A stretch of DNA of 15,355 nt from Coxiellaceae bacterium (GTDB taxonomy: Bacteria; Pseudomonadota; Gammaproteobacteria; GCA-013414725), in the NCBI GenBank assembly GCA_013414725.1, contig CP058706.1, positions 1,742,771 through 1,758,125 of the forward strand, in the 5' to 3' direction. This document shows positions 7,215-13,533 of the stretch, piece after piece. The translations under genes and the position numbers were made by a program. The notes under the pieces are model-generated. The model made no database searches and was not told the origin of the DNA. It saw nothing but the letters and a program-made list of their open reading frames with translations. The first letter of the stretch is position 1; each line of letters starts with the position of its first letter.

Positions 7215-7339
7215 CCATGCAATTGGTTGATGATTATTGTCAAGCAAGTCAATATGCAAAGATAAAAAGATTACATCCTGAACCAAGGCCGCGTAATTTG
7301 ATCAACAAATTATCCTGTTACAAAGGCCTAGAGATTTAA

Positions 7340-7496
7340 TGGTTTGTTAATATGAGCGGTCTGCAAGAATCTACGCTGTGCTCTTGCAGCCTGGTCAAGC
7401 TGTTATTGTGAGGTGACGATTATCACGAGTTTTCATGCTGTTTCTATTATGACCTGTTTGTTCGTTTCATGAAGAAATGATGAGGCCCAGTCTTTT
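7340..7496. terminator. Convergent intergenic region with a stem-loop (7357-7393)
   Basis: This 157-nt spacer lies between the 3' ends of genes A (+) and E (-). It contains CTGCAAGA (7361-7368) paired with TCTTGCAG (7382-7389), a perfect 8-bp stem with a 13-nt loop. The stem can be extended past one mismatch to 7357-7393. Its place 21 nt after the gene A stop suits a terminator, but neither strand has a T-run after the stem, so a canonical Rho-independent terminator is not shown. A T6 run at 7493-7498 lies next to the gene E stop. Confidence 0.35.
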
Positions 7497-7751
7497 TTAA
7501 CAGACTATTTCAACTATTACATTTTTTTGATGGGAATCATCCTCTTCGTTACTATCATCATCTTCTATAGGTTTTTTTCATTTCGCTTTTCCTTTAATTT
7601 TTCTGGTGGTTGCATTCCCGCAAAACTAGAGTAATGTGTTTCGGTTTCTTTTAGGGGTGGTATTTTTGAGAAATTAGAATTCTCTGTTTCAGCCTGATTT
7701 GCAGGGAGGCGACATCAAATGCTTTTTTCATTCGATGAGTAGATGTTGGTG

Positions 7752-8045
7752 TTATTGATTTTCTCTCTTGCGCTCGGTAGATGGTATTTGGTTGTTATTG
7801 TTGGATGCTTCTTTATGACAAGTAAGCTTGGCTGATTTATTATGTGTAAAGCGATTGCGATCTAGGCAGTTTTTAATGCTTGTAATAATTTCTTTGTCCT
7901 GAATTTTATTAAAAGCAATGTCAATTTCAATGATAATGAAGTTATTTTGTAGCATGTTTAATATGATATTCGCGCCTTTATCTGTTATTTGATTGCCACA
8001 AATATTGATTTTTCTAATGAAGAACTCGTTGCAAAAGCAGTGCAT
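7752..8045 (-). CDS. Gene E fragment 4: second LRR block and start of the tail
   Basis: After about 12 out-of-frame residues the fragment reads INICGNQITDKGANIILNML, then IDIAFNKIQDKEIITSIKNC. These are RI-type LRRs that continue the repeats of the upstream fragment after one A is added at 8009-8013. It then runs into a polar segment with an Asn run (EASNNNNQIPSTERKREN). The stop at 7754-7752 is probably not the true end. With one extra A at 7759-7762 and one C at 7704-7706 the tail continues through SITPTSTHRMKKAF and NQAETENSNFSK. Confidence 0.6.
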   Translation of the reverse strand: MHCFCNEFFIRKINICGNQITDKGANIILNMLQNNFIIIEIDIAFNKIQDKEIITSIKNCLDRNRFTHNKSAKLTCHKEASNNNNQIPSTERKRENQ

Positions 8046-8233
8046 AAGTATTCAATGCCATTATCACTAATGGCGTTATTATAAATTTTTAATTCAGTGA
8101 GCTTATGATTGCCTTGCATCAGTGCTAGACTTAATTGTTTAGCACCCTCATCTCCCAATTCATCGCTCCCAAGGTCTAAATAGGTAAAACTATTTATATT
8201 TGGCAAGGCTGTTCTTAGTTTTTCTTGAATCAT
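7985..8233 (-). CDS. Gene E fragment 3: second LRR block, first repeats (82 aa)
   Basis: INSFTYLDLGSDELGDEGAK and KLTELKIYNNAISDNGIEYL are textbook RI/NLR-type LRRs: LxxLxLxxNxIxxxGxxxL, about 28 residues each. The ATG at 8233 overlaps the preceding stop in an ATGA arrangement. The upstream sequence reads in frame as KKFLFHAINNMIQEKLRTAL once one base is restored in the run at 8249-8252, so I treat the ATG as an internal Met and not as a coupled start. Confidence 0.65.
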   Translation of the reverse strand: MIQEKLRTALPNINSFTYLDLGSDELGDEGAKQLSLALMQGNHKLTELKIYNNAISDNGIEYLCTAFATSSSLEKSIFVAIK

Positions 8234-8529
8234 ATTGTTGATGGCATGAAAAGGAATTTCTTATAATCATCGTGTTGGCATTTGGTGTGTTTCCATGAAT
8301 AATGTGTGGATTCATGCTTTTTTGGCGGCGGAGCTGGATTCATGTTGCTGATTTTAAAACTGTGGCCAGGAGCGCTTGCGGTTAACAGCTGTAAAATTTC
8401 TGGATCGTTTTGCGCTAAGTCAAGAGCTGTTTTATCATCCAAGTCACGATGGATTAACGGAATTCCTCGAGAACGCATTATTTCAACTAATAATTTTATC
8501 ATCTTGATGTTTCTTAGGTGTACTGCCAA
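8230..8529 (-). CDS. Gene E fragment 2: ankyrin repeat segment (99 aa)
   Basis: The frame is open upstream of the TTG at 8529. Removing one A at 8544-8548 gives SLHKRTPLHLAVHLRNIKMI, followed by KLLVEIMRSRGIPLIHRDLD and DKTALDLAQNDPEILQLL. These are two ankyrin repeats with the TPLHLA and TALDLA turns. A Pro-rich linker (NMNPAPPPKKHE) separates them from the second LRR block. Confidence 0.65.
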   Translation of the reverse strand: MAVHLRNIKMIKLLVEIMRSRGIPLIHRDLDDKTALDLAQNDPEILQLLTASAPGHSFKISNMNPAPPPKKHESTHYSWKHTKCQHDDYKKFLFMPSTI

Positions 8530-8974
8530 ATGTAAAGGCGTCCTTTTTATGTAATGATGAGGTGCATACTAGACTTACGCCTTGGTTTATTAGCCTTAGC
8601 ATTTCATCAGATTTTTCTTCAATGATGGCATTGAATAAATTATGTCTTAATAATTGATTACGTTTTAAATAGGATTTTATGTCGCCTGTTGCTGGATTAT
8701 CATTAAAATCTTCAAGACTAAGCGAAAGATCAGTTAGGCTATAGTTTTCTTTGAGGGCATTTTTCAATTCATCGATGCAATTTTCAGTGATTTGATTGCG
8801 TGAGATATCTAAGCTAGTTAGCGTGTTATTGACTTTCAGCAAAGCCCATAAATGTCTTGCTCCTTTGTCTCCAATTATGTTATTTGCAAGGATTAATTCA
8901 TTAATAGCGGTGTTATTTTCGATGCTAGCACATAAGTGTTTGATACCATTATGTGTGATTTGATTTGTTCGCAA
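8483..8974 (-). CDS. Gene E fragment 1: first LRR block (163 aa)
   Basis: The repeats are NRSLFAVNLRTNQITHNGIK, INELILANNIIGDKGARHL, LTSLDISRNQITENCIDEL and a final diverged SLTDLSLSLEDFND. They follow the RI/NLR-type LRR consensus closely. The true N-terminus is upstream. With one base restored at 9107-9112 the protein starts MAGIAKKDWQAILKGINRSH at ATG 9126, which has a ribosome-binding site. The last about 20 residues of this ORF (KKDAFTFGSTPKKHQDD) are out of frame relative to the ankyrin repeats. Confidence 0.65.
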   Translation of the reverse strand: MRTNQITHNGIKHLCASIENNTAINELILANNIIGDKGARHLWALLKVNNTLTSLDISRNQITENCIDELKNALKENYSLTDLSLSLEDFNDNPATGDIKSYLKRNQLLRHNLFNAIIEEKSDEMLRLINQGVSLVCTSSLHKKDAFTFGSTPKKHQDDKIIS

Positions 8975-9133
8975 ATTTACTGCAAAAAGACTGCGATTAT
9001 TTTTTAGGCTATCACTTAGATCTTTGGCATGACTGTCATCCAGTCGTTGGTTGACTACATCGAGCCTATGACTGCGATTAATTCCTTTTAAGATAGCTTG
9101 CCAGTCTTTTTTGCTATTCCAGCCATATTAAGT

Positions 9134-9140
9134 CCCTCTT
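9134..9140 (-). promoter_or_regulatory. Ribosome-binding site of gene E
   Basis: AAGAGGG on the minus strand, 7 nt before ATG 9126-9124. It decides the start of gene E, whose first uninterrupted reading frame is only 12 codons long because of the shift at 9107-9112. Confidence 0.6.
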
Positions 9141-9160
9141 AAAAATTGGATGGTAATTCG

Positions 9161-9190
9161 ATTATACTGATAGTCAGTGAAGAGTTGCAA
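9161..9190 (-). promoter_or_regulatory. Sigma70-type promoter of gene E
   Basis: On the minus strand a perfect -10 TATAAT (9166-9161) lies 18 nt after TTGCAA (9190-9185, four of six bases of the -35 consensus). Transcription would start near 9153-9155 and leave a leader of about 28 nt with the AAGAGGG site. It lies in the 81-nt gap between genes D and E, so E can be expressed apart from the B-C-D unit. Confidence 0.6.
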
Positions 9191-9207
9191 TACAGGTAGG
9201 ATAAGTG

Positions 9208-9570
9208 CTATAAAAATAGGTTTATATTGCTAGTATTAGGTGTTGATTTTTCTTGGATACTGATCAGGAGTGATTTAATTTTGGTCAAATTTAAGGCCAA
9301 ATCTACGGAATTATTATTGTTTTCCTGGAACAGAGCGGTAGACCGTTTTTTGGTTTTTATTAAAAATTCAAGCCAGATGATAAGTTGATCGGCAGATTCA
9401 ATATTTTGTATTGGCTTGTTAAATATATCATTCATAGTATTAGATTTAGTTGTTAAGTTTGGATGGTCGCTGCTGCTATTTTGGCCAATTTCAGCCTCTG
9501 GCATATAGATAGGCACTGATTTTACCGGTGATTTATTGGGGCTTTTGCTTCCAATCATGATGGCTTGCAA
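9208..9570 (-). CDS. Gene D fragment: C-terminal region (120 aa)
   Basis: The ATG at 9570 is preceded in frame by NSTRSLQA once one A is added at 9589-9593, so it is internal. A Ser/Pro-rich linker (SKSPNKSPVKSVPIYMPEAE) leads to a helical end, IFNKPIQNIESADQLIIWLE. That end resembles gene B IFDEIENADSLEVIATALNK and gene C KENVEAATSTQDVAKAIDD. The protein ends STPNTSNINLFL at TAG 9210-9208. Confidence 0.6.
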   Translation of the reverse strand: MQAIMIGSKSPNKSPVKSVPIYMPEAEIGQNSSSDHPNLTTKSNTMNDIFNKPIQNIESADQLIIWLEFLIKTKKRSTALFQENNNNSVDLALNLTKIKSLLISIQEKSTPNTSNINLFL

Positions 9571-9845
9571 TGAGCGTGTTGAATTGGATTTTTAATAGGA
9601 ATTGGCTCGCTGGTTTTGCTTTTAGGCAAAGAAATTGAATCCGTTGATAGATGTGCTTTTGTTAAATCAACCGCTATTTTAAGGGCTTCAGGATCGTTGG
9701 TTATTAAATTGAGAAATTCTAAGCGCATTTCCAAGGGGATATTATCAGAGAGGTTGGCCAAGTGTTTACAGGCGCCATAATAAGTTATATTTGATACTCT
9801 TTTGTTGATTCCAAATTGATGCATATATTCAACAGTGTCACACAA
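9555..9845 (-). CDS. Gene D fragment: helical family region (96 aa)
   Basis: This helical segment, CDTVEYMHQFGINKRVSNIT and YYGACKHLANLSDNIPLEMR, carries the IPLExRLxxLxxI motif shared with gene C. The TTG start is not credible. With one T added at 9873-9878 the upstream fragment runs in as DFFEFSHFALKTLCDTVEYM. The last 8-10 residues (QHAHCKPS) are out of frame. Confidence 0.55.
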   Translation of the reverse strand: MCDTVEYMHQFGINKRVSNITYYGACKHLANLSDNIPLEMRLEFLNLITNDPEALKIAVDLTKAHLSTDSISLPKSKTSEPIPIKNPIQHAHCKPS

Positions 9846-9850
9846 CGTTT

Positions 9851-10525
9851 TTAATGCGAAATGAGAGAACTCAAAAAATCTTCGATACGGTCGGATTCAT
9901 AGATCATTCTTAACATATATTTATTGCAATTTTCATACGTTTCCATGAATAAATCTAGGCTGTCTTTTGAGGAAACTTCAGAATCTATCTGCTTGGCCAA
10001 AATAAGTTTTAATAACGTAAGCTTAGGTAAATTATTGCTTTTGGATTGTTCTATTAGGTTGATGTGTGCATTGATTGTTTGATAGCAAGCCATCAAATTT
10101 TGGCTTATTTCCAAAGTGGGTAGTAGCCTTTTGGTATGCTGGATATAGAATTTCATGTCGTTAATAGCAAATCGTTTTTCATGAGGCTGCACTTGATGTT
10201 TAAAGATAAATGGAAAATGAACTAAAAATAAATTGGTATGCGGTAGAGTGTATTGTGTTCTATTGATGTCAATATATTTGCTTGATGCCCAATCAATATA
10301 CATTTGTTTTGGACAAAATAAAACAGTTAATTGAGCAAGCCCATCGTTAGTCAATGTTCGGCAATGTTCAAATGTAAGTGTCAAGATTTCAATTTTGTTG
10401 CCTTTGGTTGTTGGTTCTTTATTGATTATCTGGGTGTTGTCAAAATGTAATTCTTTTATCGGCTTTGCTAATAATTTTTGCAGTTCTATTAGGCTGGCGA
10501 TCGATATTTTGCTATTTCTTATCAT
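9851..10525 (-). CDS. Gene D fragment: central LRR-like and helical region (224 aa)
   Basis: This is the longest uninterrupted piece on the minus strand. It opens with LRR-like IKELHFDNTQII and KIEILTLTFEHCRTLTNDGL, followed by mostly helical sequence (KLTLLKLILAKQIDSEVSSK and similar) without a known motif. Its ATG overlaps the previous stop as TAATG. One extra A at 10545-10549 turns the junction into LKNASNIKLMIRNSKISIAS, so Met is probably internal. Confidence 0.6.
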   Translation of the reverse strand: MIRNSKISIASLIELQKLLAKPIKELHFDNTQIINKEPTTKGNKIEILTLTFEHCRTLTNDGLAQLTVLFCPKQMYIDWASSKYIDINRTQYTLPHTNLFLVHFPFIFKHQVQPHEKRFAINDMKFYIQHTKRLLPTLEISQNLMACYQTINAHINLIEQSKSNNLPKLTLLKLILAKQIDSEVSSKDSLDLFMETYENCNKYMLRMIYESDRIEDFLSSLISH

Positions 10526-10863
10526 TAGTTTAATATTGCTGGCGTTTTTAAGCCAGTCTTTTGAGTTAGTTTGTCACCGATACTTTTAATGGGCTCATTT
10601 TCACAATCATAGTCTTTAATGCTAAGCATGGCAGTGATTGATTCTGGTGTTCCTATTGGGTCTTCAAATGAAACAATCTTGTTGGTCTTTATATTGATAG
10701 TTAATTGGTTATTTGAATTGATGTTGTTTGATTCATGTTGTTTTGGGAAAACTGTTGGCGTTGCTGGTGTCTGGTTTTGTAATTTTGTTATGATTCTTGC
10801 CATGGTTCCTTGAATGACTGGTAACTTGTCATTTTCTTCTATAGACACGATTTGTGATGACAA
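10525..10863 (-). CDS. Gene D fragment: polar linker region (112 aa)
   Basis: This low-complexity polar sequence is rich in Asn, Thr, Ile and Lys (TPTVFPKQHESNNINSNNQL) and probably a flexible linker between the N-terminal LRR-like part and the central region. With one base added near 10905-10911 it is preceded in frame by VKGKINNIIYVITEHYPQLS. Confidence 0.5.
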   Translation of the reverse strand: MSSQIVSIEENDKLPVIQGTMARIITKLQNQTPATPTVFPKQHESNNINSNNQLTINIKTNKIVSFEDPIGTPESITAMLSIKDYDCENEPIKSIGDKLTQKTGLKTPAILN

Positions 10864-11062
10864 TTGTGGGTAATGTTCAGTTATTACATATATAATATTG
10901 TTGATTTTCCCTTTACCATGGCCCTATAATTAGGCAGCCGTATATCAGACAATTGTAATGTTTCCATCTCATGGCTTAACAGCAAGGTTTCTCGAATTTT
11001 CTTTATGAATTTTCTCGGGTCTGTTGTTTGAAATGTTAATAATAAAGGTAAAATTTGATTGT

Positions 11063-11251
11063 CTAAAATCTGCAAGATTTCTCTTTTAACGCTATTAGCT
11101 TTTGCTTTTTAGCCAGTATCAATTTAATGGCTTGAAGATTGATCGTAGAAACCAAGCTTTCTATAGGTTCGATTGTCGTTAGGTTGGGATGTGAGGCAAT
11201 GGCATCAAGCAAGTTATCATTGGGTTTGTTTAGAGTGAAGGAACTATTCAA
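11063..11251 (-). CDS. Gene D fragment: N-terminal LRR-like region (62 aa)
   Basis: The frame is open from about 11345, well upstream of the TTG at 11251. It carries LLNYVITDDNVVEIIQLLND, NIVSIHLLNSSFTLNK and LLDAIASHPNLTTIEPIE, LRR-like turns similar to the gene B N-terminus. The end (KQKLIALKEKSCRF) is out of frame. One A added at 11106-11110 gives AKKAKANSVKREILQILDNQ and joins the short ORF at 11075-10884 (ILPLLLTFQTTDPRKFIKK). Confidence 0.5.
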   Translation of the reverse strand: MNSSFTLNKPNDNLLDAIASHPNLTTIEPIESLVSTINLQAIKLILAKKQKLIALKEKSCRF

Positions 11252-11302
11252 TAGATGAATTGATACAATATTCGGGTTGTCGTTCAGTAATTGAATGATT
11301 TC

Positions 11303-11332
11303 AACTACGTTATCATCCGTGATAACGTAGTT
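11303..11332. repeat. Perfect 13-bp inverted repeat, 4-nt loop
   Basis: AACTACGTTATCA (11303-11315), loop TCCG, TGATAACGTAGTT (11320-11332). It lies 37 nt downstream of the gene C stop and about 55-85 nt into gene D, where it encodes NYVITDDNVVE. No T-run follows on either strand, so it does not look like an intrinsic terminator. It could be an mRNA hairpin or a protein-binding palindrome. Confidence 0.85.
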
Positions 11333-11448
11333 TAGTAAAGTTGCTTTTTGTTGTTATCCGATAATTGTTTAGAGCTGATTGTTTTCATTGCAAACTATCT
11401 CAAAATCGTCGGTTATTGCATTATTCATGATCGAGTTGAGTTGTAAAT

Positions 11449-11958
11449 TTATATTGCATAATTGCTCAATGATGGTTGAGTATTTATTGTCATGCCAAAA
11501 TGAGCCATTTTTTCCTCTGACCATGCCAAATTTTTGGACCCCTTTTCTATAAAATCGTCTATGGCTTTTGCCACATCTTGTGTTGATGTCGCAGCTTCTA
11601 CGTTTTCTTTAAATTTGTCTAGTCTATGGTGCGAATTTTTACTGCTGTTGCTGTGTGCCGCTATTATTTTGAGTAAAGAGGTTTTTAAAAGCGATGGAAG
11701 TTCTCGACTGATCCCATGGTGATGCTCAGAGTTTTTAGGAATGTGGCGTAATAATTTCAGCCTTCTTTCTAACGGAATTTCTGCGATTTCTCCGGTGGCA
11801 ATGGAATAAAATTGTATAAAGACATTCTCTTGTAAACGTTTTATTTCTTTGGTTTTTTCTTTGTCTTTTGTCAGGTCATTTAGTAAGGTGACACTTTTTA
11901 TCAGTTGGCATAAATTGGTAAATACTGTCTCTTGATTTTCAAGATTACTAAGTATTTT
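11449..11958 (-). CDS. Gene C fragment: 169-codon open stretch without a start codon
   Basis: This stop-to-stop frame has no ATG, GTG or TTG until near its end, so start-based gene finding misses it. It reads KILSNLENQETVFTNLCQLI, then EIPLERRLKLLRHIPKN, then KENVEAATSTQDVAKAIDD. It continues the gene C product once an A is added at 11955-11959. It is left at 11508-11513, where another A gives SEEKNGSFWHDNKYSTIIEQ and the C-terminus ...CNENNQL. Confidence 0.6.
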   Translation of the reverse strand, partial: KILSNLENQETVFTNLCQLIKSVTLLNDLTKDKEKTKEIKRLQENVFIQFYSIATGEIAEIPLERRLKLLRHIPKNSEHHHGISRELPSLLKTSLLKIIAAHSNSSKNSHHRLDKFKENVEAATSTQDVAKAIDDFIEKGSKNLAWSEEKMAHFGMTINTQPSLSNYAI

Positions 11959-11995
11959 TCAAACATTTTATTATGATAATTTTCATGCGCCTCAA

Positions 11996-12355
11996 TTAAT
12001 AAGCAAAAGGAGTCATCATTGGGGTTTTTTTAAATATCTCACGCGTAATAGAGGCCTTAAGTTTGGCTGCGCTTTCTTGTTTATGACTGGTGGCTACTAC
12101 ATTATTGTTGTTGTTTTCATCTGCATGCGAGTTTACTAATGTGCTTATATAATATTTAATATCATGTTCTTGACTGCTTTCAATATCGTTTTCTTCATGA
12201 GCTTCATCAGGTGGAAGCAGAGACGCTATTCTTTTTAAGAAAGTAGCTTTGTCAACTAACTCGGCTATCTTGTCTTGCGTAAGTTGGTCGCTTTTTATAG
12301 TGATGCTGAATTTCGGTATATGGATTTCTACATTTTTTTCACCGCTCAAGTTCAA
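11996..12355 (-). CDS. Gene C fragment: middle region with Asn-rich linker (119 aa)
   Basis: This region has charged, helical sequence with an acidic stretch (PPDEAHEENDIESSQEHD) and ADENNNNNVV. Its TTG start overlaps the previous stop, but an added A at 12365-12369 makes the upstream sequence run on as FYKKELLLNLSGEKNVEIHI. The last residues (TPMMTPFAY) are out of frame; with A8 at 12025-12031 it reads FKKNPNDDSFCLLIEAHENY. Confidence 0.55.
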   Translation of the reverse strand: MNLSGEKNVEIHIPKFSITIKSDQLTQDKIAELVDKATFLKRIASLLPPDEAHEENDIESSQEHDIKYYISTLVNSHADENNNNNVVATSHKQESAAKLKASITREIFKKTPMMTPFAY

Positions 12356-12783
12356 CAGCAGTTCTTTTTGTAAAAACCAATTTCAGTATTGATAATGAGT
12401 TGATGTATGCTTCCAGCCAGTTTTCTAAGTTCGGTTATATTAATTGTGTCCCAAGCGCCTTTAAGTTCTAAAGTGGTCATGACTGTATTTGCACGGTGTG
12501 ATTCTAAGTAAGACTTTTCTATTTCTTCTCCTATTTCTAATTCAGGAAAAGAGCATCCTGTTAAATCGATTTTGACTTTATTGTCTGACTTCTGCATGAT
12601 TCCAATGATATGCAATAACGTAATTGCACTGACCTTTGAGTTTTCAAAGTGCACTGAAGTACTTTGGGAGATTGTTTGATTATTAGCCATTAATAGCATG
12701 ATGGAAGTGATCTCTGTCAAGTCATAATTTTTTATAATTAATTTGCCTTGGTCTTTCGATAATTTTGTAGTTTCATCAAGCAT
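12352..12783 (-). CDS. Gene C fragment: N-terminal region (143 aa)
   Basis: Begins MLDETTKLSKDQGKLIIKNY at an ATG with a good ribosome-binding site. This makes it the best-supported translation start of the B-C-D cluster. LRR-like strands KIDLTGCSF and TTLELKG are visible. The final KKNCC is out of frame. Confidence 0.65.
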   Translation of the reverse strand: MLDETTKLSKDQGKLIIKNYDLTEITSIMLLMANNQTISQSTSVHFENSKVSAITLLHIIGIMQKSDNKVKIDLTGCSFPELEIGEEIEKSYLESHRANTVMTTLELKGAWDTINITELRKLAGSIHQLIINTEIGFYKKNCC

Positions 12784-12787
12784 GGTT

Positions 12788-12796
12788 TCCCCCTCT
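12788..12796 (-). promoter_or_regulatory. Ribosome-binding site of gene C
   Basis: AGAGGGGGA on the minus strand, 4 nt before ATG 12783-12781. It sits in the 40-nt gap after the gene B stop and marks a real gene boundary inside the minus-strand cluster. The same block on the plus strand (TTTCCCCCTCTA) also occurs just upstream of the gene A start at 77-88. Confidence 0.6.
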
Positions 12797-12987
12797 AATC
12801 AGTTGGCGTTGGCTCTATTAGCTTTATAGTTGATTATCGTTCTCAAGCACATCCTTATTGATAAACGGCAAAATTTCCATATGGATTTCTTTGCTAAAAT
12901 TGATTATTTTTTGTTGTTTTTTATCAATTGCAGGAATGAGAAAATTGAGTTTTCCTTTAGTTTTATTTAAAGCAGTAGCAATCACTT

Positions 12988-13389
12988 CTAATGAGTCAGC
13001 ATTTTCAATTTCATCGAAGATGCCTTGTAAGCGTTTTTGCCAGAATCGTCAGTTAGTGCCAATAATTCTTTAGGAAGCTGTTGTTGTAACATTTCAAGTA
13101 AAATATCATTGCGGGACAGTTCTTTTGACAATTCAAAATTGGAACTTTCATTCGATGTTAAGTTAATACAGCCAAGAGGTATTAATTTAATTATATTTAT
13201 TCTGTCTTTTATTGATAATTGGTTTTTATTATCAAGCACTAGGGTTTTACAACCTATATGGCAGGCCATCAAAGTGCTGTTGAGTGATTTATTGAGTATC
13301 TTCAACTTTTGTAGTTTTTCAATGTCTTTATATAAGTTGACTAAGCATTGATAGGCATCAGTGGCTGCGGTGGTATAAATACTATGCAA
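12988..13389 (-). CDS. Gene B fragment: C-terminal helical region (133 aa)
   Basis: The frame is open from about 13443, giving EFLITTFIDYAKIALHSIYT before the internal Met. It carries SIKDRINIIKLIPLGC, a diverged match to the IPLExRLxxL motif of genes C and D, and ends out of frame (KASSMKLKMLTH). One base added at 13023-13024 gives KNAYKGIFDEIENADSLEVI and then the C-terminus ...INKDVLENDNQL at 12824. Confidence 0.55.
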   Translation of the reverse strand: MHSIYTTAATDAYQCLVNLYKDIEKLQKLKILNKSLNSTLMACHIGCKTLVLDNKNQLSIKDRINIIKLIPLGCINLTSNESSNFELSKELSRNDILLEMLQQQLPKELLALTDDSGKNAYKASSMKLKMLTH

Positions 13390-13533
13390 GGCGATTTTAG
13401 CATAATCAATGAAAGTTGTGATTAAGAATTCCTTGCTATTATCTTTTTATAAAACTTAATGCCCATTTTTTCGTAAATTTCCAAGGCCAGGCTGAATTTT
13501 GTTTTCGCGATTAGTAATGGTATTGATAATTTT

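Larger units (their letters stand above)
88..7339 (+). pseudogene. Gene A: giant LRR / transglutaminase-like / tandem AAA+ protein, frameshifted as sequenced
   Basis: Twelve successive ORFs join end to end into one product of about 2420 residues if 17 single-base shifts are undone (14 missing bases, 3 extra). The shifts lie near 1284, 2396, 2589-2594, 3105, 3539-3543, 3675-3681, 3750-3810, 4252, 5109-5112, 5258-5262, 5340-5351, 6299-6304, 6630-6633, 6695-6699, 6986-6989, 7020-7023 and 7199-7203. No in-frame nonsense change is needed. Order of parts: unassigned N-terminus (1-390), leucine-rich repeats (about 390-780), unassigned region, transglutaminase-like Cys-His-Asp core (C1139, H1172, D1187), NLS-like basic insert (about 1350), degenerate AAA+ module (about 1660-1790), canonical AAA+ (Walker A 1939, Walker B 1991) and a midasin/MoxR-like AAA+ (2229-2330). 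It ends ...KGLEI at TAA 7337-7339. The start is the first ATG after the in-frame radA stop and has no Shine-Dalgarno sequence. Function is unknown; a host-directed remodelling ATPase/effector is inference. Confidence 0.75.
7497..9126 (-). pseudogene. Gene E: LRR / ankyrin / LRR sandwich protein, frameshifted as sequenced
   Basis: ATG at 9126-9124 follows AAGAGGG with 7-nt spacing. Seven single-base shifts (A6 at 9107-9112, A5 at 8544-8548, T4 at 8249-8252, A5 at 8009-8013, A4 at 7759-7762, C3 at 7704-7706, A7 at 7572-7578) must be undone. The product is then 544 aa, ending at TAA 7499-7497. Domains: four ribonuclease-inhibitor-type LRRs (about 30-145), ankyrin repeats (about 160-250, with the hallmark TPLHLAV at 196-202), a linker, four more RI-type LRRs (about 310-425), and a polar tail ending EDDDSNEEDD...VIVEIVC. 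LRR and ankyrin arrays are protein-binding modules common in host-directed proteins of intracellular bacteria. It has no signal peptide or membrane helix. Last gene of the minus-strand cluster; target unknown. Confidence 0.75.
9208..11388 (-). pseudogene. Gene D: LRR-like protein of the B/C/D family, frameshifted as sequenced
   Basis: ATG 11388-11386 lies inside the last codons of gene C (20-nt overlap). Six missing bases (runs at 11345-11349, 11106-11110, 10905-10911, 10545-10549, 9873-9878 and 9589-9593) restore about 728 codons to TAG at 9208. The N-terminus (NYVITDDNVVEIIQLLNDN, NIVSIHLLNSS, IASHPNLTTIEP) is LRR-like and resembles gene B. A second LRR-like patch (IKELHFDNTQII, KIEILTLTFEHCRTLTNDGL) lies about residues 290-345. 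The distal half is helical and carries DNIPLEMRLEFLNLITND, comparable with gene C EIPLERRLKLLRHIPKN. It is followed by a Ser/Pro/Asn-rich linker and a helical end. No enzymatic motif, signal peptide or membrane segment is visible. Function unknown. Confidence 0.65.
11369..12783 (-). pseudogene. Gene C: unassigned LRR-like/helical protein of the B/C/D family, frameshifted as sequenced
   Basis: ATG 12783 has a strong AGAGGGGGA site 4 nt before it. Four missing A residues (runs at 12365-12369, 12025-12031, 11955-11959 and 11508-11513) restore about 472 codons to TAA 11371-11369. The N-terminal third has LRR-like strands (KVKIDLTGCSFPELEI, TTLELKGAWDTINITEL, HQLIINTEIGFYKKELL). A charged linker with an Asn run (ADENNNNNVVATSH) follows. 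The C-terminal half is helical and contains EIPLERRLKLLRHIPKN and FKENVEAATSTQDVAKAIDD, which parallel genes B and D. No catalytic motif, signal peptide or membrane helix is seen. It lies 40 nt after gene B and overlaps gene D, as in an operon. Function unknown. Confidence 0.65.

Noticed and set aside
88..7339. Programmed ribosomal frameshifting as the general explanation
   Set aside because: Seventeen shifts in one gene, at different run types and in both directions, are far beyond any known programmed case.
7361..7389. Stem-loop as a proven Rho-independent terminator
   Set aside because: The stem is good but no T-run follows on either strand; it is kept only as a low-confidence feature.
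11303..11332. Palindrome as the terminator of gene C
   Set aside because: There is no T-run after the stem, and it lies inside the gene D reading frame.
13037..13351. 104-aa open frame on the plus strand
   Set aside because: It is antisense to gene B; its Leu/Ser/Phe-rich hydrophobic look is the expected complement of AT-rich helical coding sequence.
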